From Deltaproteobacteria bacterium (GTDB lineage Bacteria; Desulfobacterota; Desulfobaccia; Desulfobaccales; 0-14-0-80-60-11), in contig JAMCQY010000055.1 of NCBI GenBank assembly GCA_023381945.1, positions 1-12,768 of the forward strand: DNA of 12,768 nt. Direction: 5' to 3'. Below are positions 7,072 through 12,768 of this stretch, in pieces (the stretch's first letter is position 1; every line of letters begins with the position of its first letter). The notes below the pieces were generated by a model, which made no database searches, was not told the origin of the DNA, and was given only the letters and a program-made list of their open reading frames with translations. Both the position numbers and the translations under genes were made by a program.

Positions 7072-8434
7072 ATGTCGAACACTTTACTCATCAGTATGGC
7101 GGCTTGTGATGTCCGGGTGGCCCTGGTTGAAGATGGCCGTCTGGCGGAGTTTTATCTTGAGAGCCGCACTCGCGAAAGCCCCACCGGCAATATTTACCAG
7201 GGCAGGGTGCTCCGGCTGCTGCCCGGCATGGCTGCCGCCTTTGTCGATATTGGCCTACAGCGGCCCGCCTATCTGTTCGCCGAGGACGTCAGCCCCCGGG
7301 AGGATGAATTTTATAGTCTCTGGCTCAAAGATGAACCCGGAGAAGTTGCACGTCCCAAACTGCCGGCGGCTGCCATCAGTGACCGTCTCCATGCAGGCCA
7401 GGAGGTCCTGGTCCAGGTGCTTCGCGGTCCCCTGGGGACCAAAGGGGCCCGTCTCACCACTCACATCTCCCTGGCGGGCCATTTCCTGGTGTACACTCCC
7501 ACCTTGCCCCAACTTGGCATCTCCCGGCGGATCACCATTGAGACCGAGCGCCAGCGCCTGCGGGCCCTGCTGGAGGATCTGAGATCAGGAGAAGGCGGCT
7601 TCATCGCTCGTACCGCCAGCCGCGGCCAGAGCCCGGAAAAACTTCGCCGGGAACGCGATTTTTTGGTCTCCCTCTGGCAGAAGATTCTCCACAAGAGCGC
7701 GGCCGCTTCGGCTCCGGCCTTGCTCCATCAAGAATTGGACACCCCGCTCAGGGTGGTGCGCGAGCTCTTTTCTGGAGATCGACTGGAAGAGGCTTCTGGC
7801 TCCTAAAGTCTGGCTCAAGAGTGGCGGCTATCTGCTCTTCGGCACCACCGAGGCCCTCACCGCGGTCGACGTCAATACCGGGCGGTTCGTGGGGCGCCAC
7901 GATCTGGAAGAGACCATCCTGAAGACCAACCTGGAGGCCGCCCGGGAGATCGCCCGGCAGTTGCGGCTGCGCAACATCGGCGGCCTCATTGTCATCGATT
8001 TCATCGACATGGAGCAGGCCGCCCACCGGGACCAGGTCTACCAGGCCTTCCTGGAAGCGGTCAGCCGGGACCGGGCCAAGACCACGGTCCTGCCCATCTC
8101 GGCCCTGGGGCTCCTGGAAATGACCCGCCAAAGATTGCGGGACACCCTGGAACATGCGGTGACCGAGACGTGTCCCTGCTGCGACGGCACCGGCGAGTTG
8201 TTGAGCCCCCTCACCCTGGTTTGCGACCTGATGCGGCAACTGACTGCCGAGGCCCGGGAATTTCATGGCTGCCGCCTCAACCTGGCGGTCCATCCCCAAG
8301 TGGCGGCCATGCTGCAACAGGAAGCTCGACCCGTCCTGGACCGGCTGGCCGCGGATTATCAAGTCCAGGTGGAAATTACCGCGCAACCCAGTTTTTCCCG
8401 GGATTATTATGAAATTACGCATGAGTTGAAATGA
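7072..8434 (+). pseudogene. rng: Ribonuclease G, broken by frameshift with internal loss
   Basis: The N-terminal part (7072 to about 7771, frame 1) encodes the RNase H-like start, the S1 domain (TGNIYQGRVLRLLPGMAAAFVDIG) and the 5' sensor, with R180-T181 equivalent to E. coli RNase E R169/T170. It runs through HQELDTPLRVVRELFS and then drifts to a TAA at 7804-7806. Homology resumes in frame 2 from about 7772 (EIDWKRLLAPKVWLKSGGY) and continues to the TGA at 8432-8434. That part holds both catalytic aspartates, in TAVDVNTG (codon 7868) and IVIDFIDM (codon 7997), and the zinc-link CPCCDGTG. Adding the parts gives about 453 residues against roughly 490-510 for the family. About 50-60 residues of the second RNase H-like segment are missing, a loss of 3n+2 nt. 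No in-frame ATG for the second part occurs before 7889. The start has no Shine-Dalgarno; an ATG-TGA pair sits directly upstream. RNase G trims 16S rRNA 5' ends. The break may be a real mutation or an assembly collapse. Confidence 0.85.
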
Positions 8435-8467
8435 TAGTGGTCAGTGGCCGGTGATCAGTGGTCAGTA
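8433..8467. repeat. Heptamer tandem array at the rng stop codon
   Basis: Five consecutive heptamers can be read from 8433: GATAGTG, GTCAGTG, GCCGGTG, ATCAGTG, GTCAGTA. They share a consensus close to RTCAGTG. The array begins inside the TGA stop codon of rng. It has the same 7-base period and CAGT core as the array after hisA, but no inverted partner block is visible downstream. Confidence 0.8.
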
Positions 8468-8512
8468 AAAGATTTTCCGGCAAATTTGTGGTATCTTCGA
8501 ATTATAGGTACC

Positions 8513-8541
8513 TTGATCTGGTCTGCCAGTCACATTTTAAT
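8513..8541 (+). promoter_or_regulatory. Candidate sigma70 promoter for selB
   Basis: TTGATC (8513-8518) and TTTAAT (8536-8541) are spaced by exactly 17 nt, matching the consensus at 4/6 and 5/6 positions. Transcription from about 8548 would give a leader of roughly 245 nt that includes the hairpins at 8556-8594 and the REP-like element at 8703-8754. The call is by motif only. Confidence 0.35.
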
Positions 8542-8555
8542 CAAGCAATAGAGGA

Positions 8556-8594
8556 CGTACTAAGTACGCTGAGTTCAGGCGGCCACAGGCCGCC
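8556..8594. repeat. Two adjacent small palindromes in the rng-selB gap
   Basis: CGTACT-A-AGTACG (8556-8568) is a perfect 6-bp inverted repeat around one base. Ten bases later GGCGGCC-ACA-GGCCGCC (8578-8594) forms a perfect 7-bp stem with a 3-nt loop. No T run follows, so a terminator is unlikely. They may be the remains of a REP-type element. The remainder of the 359-bp gap (8435-8793) holds the heptamer array, a candidate promoter and the twin-hairpin element, and no gene I can support. Confidence 0.6.
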
Positions 8595-8702
8595 CTATAC
8601 TGGCAGCCTTGCTGGGAAGTGGGAACGAGCCTCCGACAAAAGAGCTTTTTGCAAGATTCATTCATAGAAAGAAAATTTTGCTTGATTGCCGGATAATTCT
8701 TT

Positions 8703-8754
8703 GGTGGCACAGGCTTTCCAGCCTGTGCAATCGCAGGCTGAAGCCTGCGGCTAC
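8703..8754. repeat. REP-like twin-hairpin element in the selB leader
   Basis: Two hairpins stand in tandem. GCACAGGCT (8707-8715) pairs with AGCCTGTGC (8720-8728) across a TTCC loop. CGCAGGC (8732-8738) pairs with GCCTGCG (8743-8749) across TGAA. The arms of the two hairpins are also partly complementary to each other, so alternative folds exist. The sequence is of a type that recurs between genes in many bacterial genomes. Translated, it gives peptides such as AQAFQPV and QAEACGY that appear spuriously in over-extended gene models. Confidence 0.8.
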
Positions 8755-8793
8755 ATTTTGCAAGAGGTTCTAAAACTAAAAACTCAAACTAAT

Positions 8794-10713
8794 ATGTCCG
8801 AAGCACCTATCATCTTAGGCACTGCCGGTCACATCGACCACGGCAAAAGCTCCCTCATCAAGGCCTTGACCGGCGTCGACCCGGATCGCCTGAAAGAGGA
8901 AAAGCTCCGGGGGATCACCATTGAATTGGGGTTCGCCGATCTTGTCCTGCCCAACGGCCGGCACCTGGGCATCGTCGACGTGCCGGGCCACGAGCGCTTC
9001 GTGCGGCACATGGTGGCCGGCGCTACCGGCATGGACCTGGTGGCCCTGGTGATCGCCGCCGACGAAGGGGTCATGCCTCAGACACGGGAGCACCTGGAGA
9101 TCTGCCAGCTTCTCCAGGTCAAGCAGGGCCTGGTGGTCCTCACCAAGACCGACATGGTGGAGGAGGACTGGCTCGAACTGGTGGAAGAGGAGGTGCGGGA
9201 GGCTTTGCGCGGCACTTTCCTGGAAGACGCGCCCATCCGGCGTTTTTCCTCGGTCACTCAGGCGGGCAAGGACGAACTTTTGGCCACCCTGGCGGAACTG
9301 GCCGAACAGGTGCCGCCGAAGCCTTTCAAGGGCATCTTCCGGCTACCCATCGACCGGGTCTTCACCATCAAGGGCTTCGGCACCGTGGTCACCGGCACGG
9401 CCATCTCCGGCCGCCTCAAAGTCGGGGAGGCGGTGTACATCTATCCACCGGAGTTCAAGGCCCGGGTGCGCGGCCTGCAGGTGCACGGCCAGGCCGTGGA
9501 AGAGGCCCTGGCCGGCAACCGTACCGCGGTCAACCTCCAGGGTCTGGAAAAGGAAGAAGTGGAGCGGGGCATGGTGGTAGCGCCTCCGGGGGCTCTTTTG
9601 CCCTCCCGGCGCCTGGACGCCTTCCTGGAAATCCTGGCCAGCGCTCCCCGGCCCCTGAAGCATAGGCAGGCGGTGCGTCTCCATACCGGCACCAGCGAAC
9701 GCATCGCCATGCCGCTGCTTCTGGACGCCGACGAACTGGCCCCGGGAGCTTCCGGCTACGTGCAGTTCTTCCTGCGGGAGCCCCTGGCCTTGAAACCCGG
9801 CGACCGCCTGGTGATCCGCTGCATCTCGCCGGCCTTCACCTGGGGCGGCGGGCTGGCCCTCCACGTCAACCCGCCTCGCCACCGCCGGCGCGTCGATGCG
9901 GTTCTGGCCAGCCTCGAAACCCTGGAGAAAGGCGCCCCTGAAAAAATCCTCCCCCTTTACCTGGAGGAGGCCGGGGCCGCCGGCCGCTCCCGGGCGGAAC
10001 TTACGGCGCTCCTGCCCTGGGACCCGGGCGACCTGGCGGCGCTGTTGGGCAGCCTCAGCAAACAGGGCCAGGTGATGAAGTACGACCCGGAAAGGGAGCG
10101 CTACATCCTCACGGCCACCGCCCGGCAACTGGATCAGCAAATCAAGGGCATCCTCTCCGCCTACCATCACAAAAATCCGCTAAAACCCGGGCTCTCCAAG
10201 GAGGAACTGCGCCGGCAACTGCCGCCCCAGCTCGAAGTGCGCCTCTTCAATCAGTTGCTTAACGACCTGGTGCAAAAGCAGCAGATTGCGGTGGAGAAGG
10301 ACCTGGTGCGGCTCTTAAGCCACCGGGTCACCCTGGCGGTGGATCAGGAGGAGCACGTCAACCGCCTGGCCGCCCTCTATCAGCGCGGCCAACTCTCCCC
10401 GCCCACCCTCAAGGAGGCCGCGGCCGCCCTCGAAGTTACGCCGGACAAAGTCAAACAGCTTCTCACAGTTCTGGTGAACCAGGGCCGCCTGGTCAAGGTC
10501 AAGGAGGACCTCTATTTCCACCGGGGGGCCATCGATCAAATCAAGACCCAATTAGTGGATTTCCTTAAAAAAAATAAGGAAATCACCGTTATTCAATTCA
10601 AGAACCTCACCCAGACGTCCCGCAAATTCACCATCCCGCTGCTGGAATACTTCGACACCGCCCGGACCACCGTCCGGGTGGGAGAAACGAGGCGGCTGAG
10701 AGAAGGAGTGTAG
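8794..10713 (+). CDS. selB: Selenocysteine-specific translation elongation factor SelB
   Basis: The 639-residue protein has an EF-Tu-like GTPase domain at 1-170 with G1 GHIDHGKS (12-19), G3 DVPGHE (62-67) and G4 TKTD (117-120). Two beta-barrel domains follow, then a C-terminal region from about residue 400 consistent with the winged-helix repeats that bind the SECIS hairpin (for example [34 protein letters not shown]). SelB delivers Sec-tRNA(Sec) to UGA codons, so the organism probably makes selenoproteins. The length fits bacterial SelB (about 610-640). The frame is open back to an ATG at 8686, but those 36 codons read through the REP-like element; [19 protein letters not shown] from 8794 is the family-like start. 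No strong Shine-Dalgarno is present. No selA, selC or selD lies in the window. The gene is convergent with the M48 gene, with a 47-bp gap. Confidence 0.95.
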   Translation: MSEAPIILGTAGHIDHGKSSLIKALTGVDPDRLKEEKLRGITIELGFADLVLPNGRHLGIVDVPGHERFVRHMVAGATGMDLVALVIAADEGVMPQTREHLEICQLLQVKQGLVVLTKTDMVEEDWLELVEEEVREALRGTFLEDAPIRRFSSVTQAGKDELLATLAELAEQVPPKPFKGIFRLPIDRVFTIKGFGTVVTGTAISGRLKVGEAVYIYPPEFKARVRGLQVHGQAVEEALAGNRTAVNLQGLEKEEVERGMVVAPPGALLPSRRLDAFLEILASAPRPLKHRQAVRLHTGTSERIAMPLLLDADELAPGASGYVQFFLREPLALKPGDRLVIRCISPAFTWGGGLALHVNPPRHRRRVDAVLASLETLEKGAPEKILPLYLEEAGAAGRSRAELTALLPWDPGDLAALLGSLSKQGQVMKYDPERERYILTATARQLDQQIKGILSAYHHKNPLKPGLSKEELRRQLPPQLEVRLFNQLLNDLVQKQQIAVEKDLVRLLSHRVTLAVDQEEHVNRLAALYQRGQLSPPTLKEAAAALEVTPDKVKQLLTVLVNQGRLVKVKEDLYFHRGAIDQIKTQLVDFLKKNKEITVIQFKNLTQTSRKFTIPLLEYFDTARTTVRVGETRRLREGV

Positions 10714-10760
10714 GGATTTTGGGGGGCTAAGGGCTGCTGGCTCCGGCTTCATCATTGGAA

Positions 10761-11816
10761 TTAGTATTCCTTTGGAGCAGGCACCCACTGTCCGGCGGGC
10801 GGCGGGCCGGGCCGGTCGGGGTTGTCCAGTCGTTTTAATTCCAGGTCATCCGATTTTTGATCAAAGTCTGGGGCGGACTGCGGCGGCGGCGCCGGTGTTG
10901 GAGCAGGCGCGGCTGGCGGGACTTTGGCGATGGAGGGGACCGGGGTTATTGGCGGCAAGGACCTGTGGGGAGGCGGCGGGGCAGCGGAGCGGCCCGGTGG
11001 AGTGGTCAAGGGCGGCGGATTCATCGACGCCTGCGGCACAAAATGCTGCTCGGCCTCGGGGAGAAACTCCGCCATGGCCTGTATGCGGCGGTCGTCTTTG
11101 GGGTGGGTGGACATGAACTGGGGGGCTTGCGGCTTCTGGTCGTCTTTGGCCAGCATGCGCCGCCAGAAATCCAGGGCCAGGGCCGGGTCGTAGCCCGCTT
11201 TGGCCATGAGGATAAGCCCGATCTTATCGGCCTCCAGCTCCTGTTTGCGGCCGTAAGGAAGTAATAAGCCAAATTGGGTCCCCAAGCCGTACGCCTGGGA
11301 AATGGCCTCTCCGGCCCCCGATCCCACCCCGCCCAGCCCCAGCCCGAGACCCAGCCCGCCAAGCTGGGCCAGCAGGCCCTGGCTCTGGCGCTCTCCGGCG
11401 TGGCGCGCCAGGGCGTGGGCGGCCTCGTGGGCGATCACTGTGGCCAGCCCCGCTTCATCCCGGGTATATTTCAGCAGGCCGGTAAAGATGCCCACCTTGC
11501 CCCCGGGGAGGCAAAAGGCGTTGGCTTCCTTATCGTTGGCCAGGACGACGAATTCCCAGTGATAATCCGGGCGGTTGGCCGCGGCGGCGACGCGGCTCCC
11601 GACCCGAAAGGCCAGGTCGTTGATGGCCGGATCCCCGCAAACTCGATACTGGCGCCTCAGGGCCTGAAAAGTCTGTAAACCTGAGGAGACCTCGCCGCTT
11701 TCGGAACCGAGGAGCAGTTGATGTCTGCCGGTGTAGGGCACGGTGCCGCAGGCGGCCACCATTAAGGTGAGGCTGAGTCCGAGAGGTAAGAATAACCTGA
11801 TTGACCCGAGAAGCAT
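10761..11816 (-). CDS. M48-family zinc metalloprotease lipoprotein with proline-rich tail
   Basis: The 351-residue protein begins with a lipoprotein signal peptide: hydrophobic residues 8-22, then VAAC with the lipidated Cys at 23. It is therefore likely anchored in the envelope, facing the periplasm. The M48 zinc-binding motif HEAAH spans 130-134, with E131 catalytic, and the third ligand is E193 in ELEAD. STHPKDDRRIQAM at about 240 is a conserved C-terminal block of this family. The context resembles YcaL/LoiP-type or BepA-type proteases of outer-membrane quality control, but no TPR repeats are present. A glycine-rich hydrophobic stretch (153-169) follows the active-site helix. The last 80 or so residues are dominated by Pro, Ala and Ser and probably disordered. 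No clear Shine-Dalgarno precedes the ATG at 11816. The gene is convergent with selB and divergent from the TIGR00725 gene. Confidence 0.9.
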   Translation of the reverse strand: MLLGSIRLFLPLGLSLTLMVAACGTVPYTGRHQLLLGSESGEVSSGLQTFQALRRQYRVCGDPAINDLAFRVGSRVAAAANRPDYHWEFVVLANDKEANAFCLPGGKVGIFTGLLKYTRDEAGLATVIAHEAAHALARHAGERQSQGLLAQLGGLGLGLGLGGVGSGAGEAISQAYGLGTQFGLLLPYGRKQELEADKIGLILMAKAGYDPALALDFWRRMLAKDDQKPQAPQFMSTHPKDDRRIQAMAEFLPEAEQHFVPQASMNPPPLTTPPGRSAAPPPPHRSLPPITPVPSIAKVPPAAPAPTPAPPPQSAPDFDQKSDDLELKRLDNPDRPGPPPAGQWVPAPKEY

Positions 11817-11853
11817 ACTGAGGTTTGAGACAGGAACTGCTGCCCGTTTAAAT

Positions 11854-11888
11854 TTGACTGCTCATTCCCATGCCATTAATTTTATAAT
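11854..11888 (+). promoter_or_regulatory. Candidate promoter region in divergent gap before TIGR00725 gene
   Basis: A perfect TATAAT stands at 11883-11888 in an AT-rich stretch, and TTGACT at 11854-11859. Their 23-nt spacing is too wide for one standard promoter. TTGACT pairs at 17 nt with a poorer TAATTT (11877-11882). A leader of about 80 nt would result. The same 161-bp gap (11817-11977) must also hold the promoter of the divergent M48 gene, for which I see no clear motif pair. Confidence 0.3.
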
Positions 11889-11977
11889 AATCAGAATTTT
11901 TTCCAATCTCCAGAAGAAAGGCAGGCCTTGAGACCAATTCTGCCATTTATCAGCATTGCGGATAACGAGTCAAAATA

Positions 11978-12430
11978 ATGAAGAAAATTTATATTGCGGT
12001 AATTGGCGGCAGTCCGGTGAGCAGCGAGATCGCGGCCCTGGCCCGGGAGGTAGGCCGGGAGGTGGCGAGAAAGGGAGCCGTGCTGCTCTGCGGCGGTTTG
12101 GGCGGGGTGATGGCCGCCGCGGCCCGGGGCGCGAAGGAGGCTGGCGGCGTCAGCCTGGGTATCCTGCCGGATGCCGACCGCCGCCGGGCCAATCCCTACC
12201 TGACCTACACCGTCGCCACCAATCTGGGCCACGCCCGCAATATTCTCCTTGCCCATTCTGCTGACGCGGTCATTGCGGTGGACGGCGACTACGGCACCAT
12301 CTCCGAGGCTGCCATCGCCCTCAAATTGGGCAAACCCGTGGTGGCCCTGGAGGCGGAATGGGATTTGCGGGGTTTAAAGCGGGCGGACAACGCTCAAGAA
12401 GCGGTGGCTCTTGTTTGGGCGGCCTTATGA
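11978..12430 (+). CDS. TIGR00725 family protein (LOG-like Rossmann fold)
   Basis: The 150-residue protein matches the TIGR00725 group, related to the LOG/lysine-decarboxylase-like (SLOG) superfamily that binds nucleotides or nucleotide-derived ligands. It starts with a beta strand (KKIYIAVIGGS), followed by the glycine-rich segment LLCGGLGGVMAAAARGAKEAGG (about 38-59). A later DGDYGTISEAAIALKLGKPVV takes the place of the PGGxGTxxE motif of LOG phosphoribohydrolases, with GTISE kept. The length is normal. The true ligand of this subgroup is not known to me; cytokinin-type activity should not be assumed, because the PGG part of the motif is changed to GDY. The ATG has no recognisable Shine-Dalgarno and follows an AT-rich leader. 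The gene stands alone, divergent from the M48 protease. Confidence 0.85.
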   Translation: MKKIYIAVIGGSPVSSEIAALAREVGREVARKGAVLLCGGLGGVMAAAARGAKEAGGVSLGILPDADRRRANPYLTYTVATNLGHARNILLAHSADAVIAVDGDYGTISEAAIALKLGKPVVALEAEWDLRGLKRADNAQEAVALVWAAL

Positions 12431-12480
12431 AGGGAGGACCGGCGCCCTCGCTGTTCATGAATGGAAGTGCATTCGACCAT

Positions 12481-12502
12481 CCAGATAATATCTGGAATTT
12501 TT
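12481..12502 (+). terminator. Possible weak intrinsic terminator after TIGR00725 gene
   Basis: CCAGAT-AAT-ATCTGG (12481-12495) is a 6-bp stem with a 3-nt loop, followed by AATTTTT. It lies 50 nt after the stop codon of the TIGR00725 gene. The stem is short and only half GC, so strength is doubtful. Confidence 0.35.
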
Positions 12503-12641
12503 CCTCATCTACGATAGGTACTTATGATGGCAAGCTGTACGTAATAAAGCCTGTTTTTTCTATTGATTGTGGTGGGTTATGTACTCCTTTTCTTACTCAT
12601 CTTTTCCTGTATGTCAAGAGAAGTTTGATGGTGCTGCCCTA

Positions 12642-12714
12642 CCTGGGCTAGCCCAGGCAGGGGCGCCTGCGAGAATGGGCCCTTAAATGGCTCGTCGGAG
12701 CAGGCGCTCCTGCC
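12642..12714. repeat. Perfect 16-bp palindrome followed by 15-nt-arm inverted repeat
   Basis: CCTGGGCTAGCCCAGG (12642-12657) is a perfect palindrome. Overlapping its last two bases, GGCAGGGGCGCCTGC (12656-12670) pairs with GCAGGCGCTCCTGCC (12700-12714) at 14 of 15 positions around a 29-nt loop. The loop can itself pair CGAG with CTCG. The sequence resembles REP-type intergenic elements. It could also close transcription, but no T run follows directly. Confidence 0.75.
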
Positions 12715-12768
12715 GGGTTTGATGCCTAAAACTTCGTTTTTCATGGTCTGTATCATCCAGTTATCTGC

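Larger units (their letters stand above)
12431..12768. other. AT-rich gap and palindromes at right edge, no gene supported
   Basis: Between the TIGR00725 stop and the window edge no convincing coding sequence is visible. The 160 bases at 12481-12640 are about 38% GC by hand count, far below the neighbouring genes. A frame of 74 codons from ATG 12427 overlaps the stop of the upstream gene (ATGA), but it ends inside a palindrome and its product is not recognisable. The stretch contains a possible weak terminator and two palindromic repeats, listed separately. Confidence 0.6.

Noticed and set aside
7760..7890. Programmed frameshifting or selenocysteine readthrough to join the rng halves
   Set aside because: The first stop is TAA, not TGA, no slippery heptamer is evident, and a frameshift alone would not restore the missing 50-60 residues.
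7748..8422. Minus-strand open frame of 224 codons opposite the second half of rng
   Set aside because: It is antisense to a conserved RNase G C-terminal part; no independent support.
8458..8667. 69-codon frame between rng and selB
   Set aside because: It starts in the heptamer array and runs through two palindromes. Its product resembles nothing I know, and the region fits repeat-rich non-coding DNA better.
8435..8793. tRNA-Sec (selC) or other tRNA in the selB leader
   Set aside because: No acceptor stem, T-arm or anticodon-arm pattern could be assembled; the hairpins found are REP-like.
9343..10170. Minus-strand open frame of 275 codons opposite selB
   Set aside because: It is a shadow of selB codon usage with no recognisable motif.
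12427..12651. 74-codon frame overlapping the TIGR00725 stop as ATGA
   Set aside because: The coupling is attractive, but the sequence is AT-rich, the product is not recognisable and the stop lies in a palindrome.

Overview
The window looks like chromosomal DNA from an anaerobic bacterium of the Desulfobacterota (deltaproteobacterial) type. This is an inference from the gene content: a radical-SAM/DUF2344 fusion next to RNase G, SelB, DUF2905 and a galT-glgA pair. Coding DNA is GC-rich, while some gaps between genes are near 40% GC. No rRNA or tRNA gene, CRISPR array or transposase gene is visible.

Left block, minus strand (1-3517). A small membrane protein (DUF2905) comes first in the direction of transcription. 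A gap with a plausible sigma70 promoter follows, then a tight cluster galT - glgA - GAF-domain protein, with gaps of 17 and 6 bp. GalT and GlgA point to sugar-nucleotide and glycogen metabolism. The GAF protein runs off the left edge. Both enzymes carry a substitution at a well-known position: GlgA has Gln15 where the ADP-glucose-binding Lys of KxGGL is expected, and GalT has Asp42 in place of the second zinc Cys.

Middle block, plus strand (3653-10713). The order is hisA (without other his genes), a TIGR03960-type radical SAM protein fused to DUF2344, RNase G, and selB. The RNase G gene appears broken: its N-terminal and C-terminal parts lie in different frames, and roughly 50-60 codons of the RNase H-like subdomain are missing at the junction.

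Right block. An M48 lipoprotein protease (minus) lies convergent to selB. A TIGR00725/LOG-like nucleotide-binding-fold protein (plus) is divergent from it. The window ends in an AT-rich, apparently non-coding stretch followed by palindromes.

The most distinctive feature is the dense set of short repeats at gene borders. These are a 4+4 inverted heptamer array that supplies the hisA stop codon, a second heptamer array at the rng stop codon, a 23-bp-arm inverted repeat directly before the rng start, a twin-hairpin REP-like element in the selB leader, and two palindromic elements near the right end. Several plus-strand genes lack a Shine-Dalgarno sequence and follow such elements or A-rich leaders. 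I found no convincing new multi-gene system. The repeats, the broken rng and the active-site substitutions are what deserve a second look.
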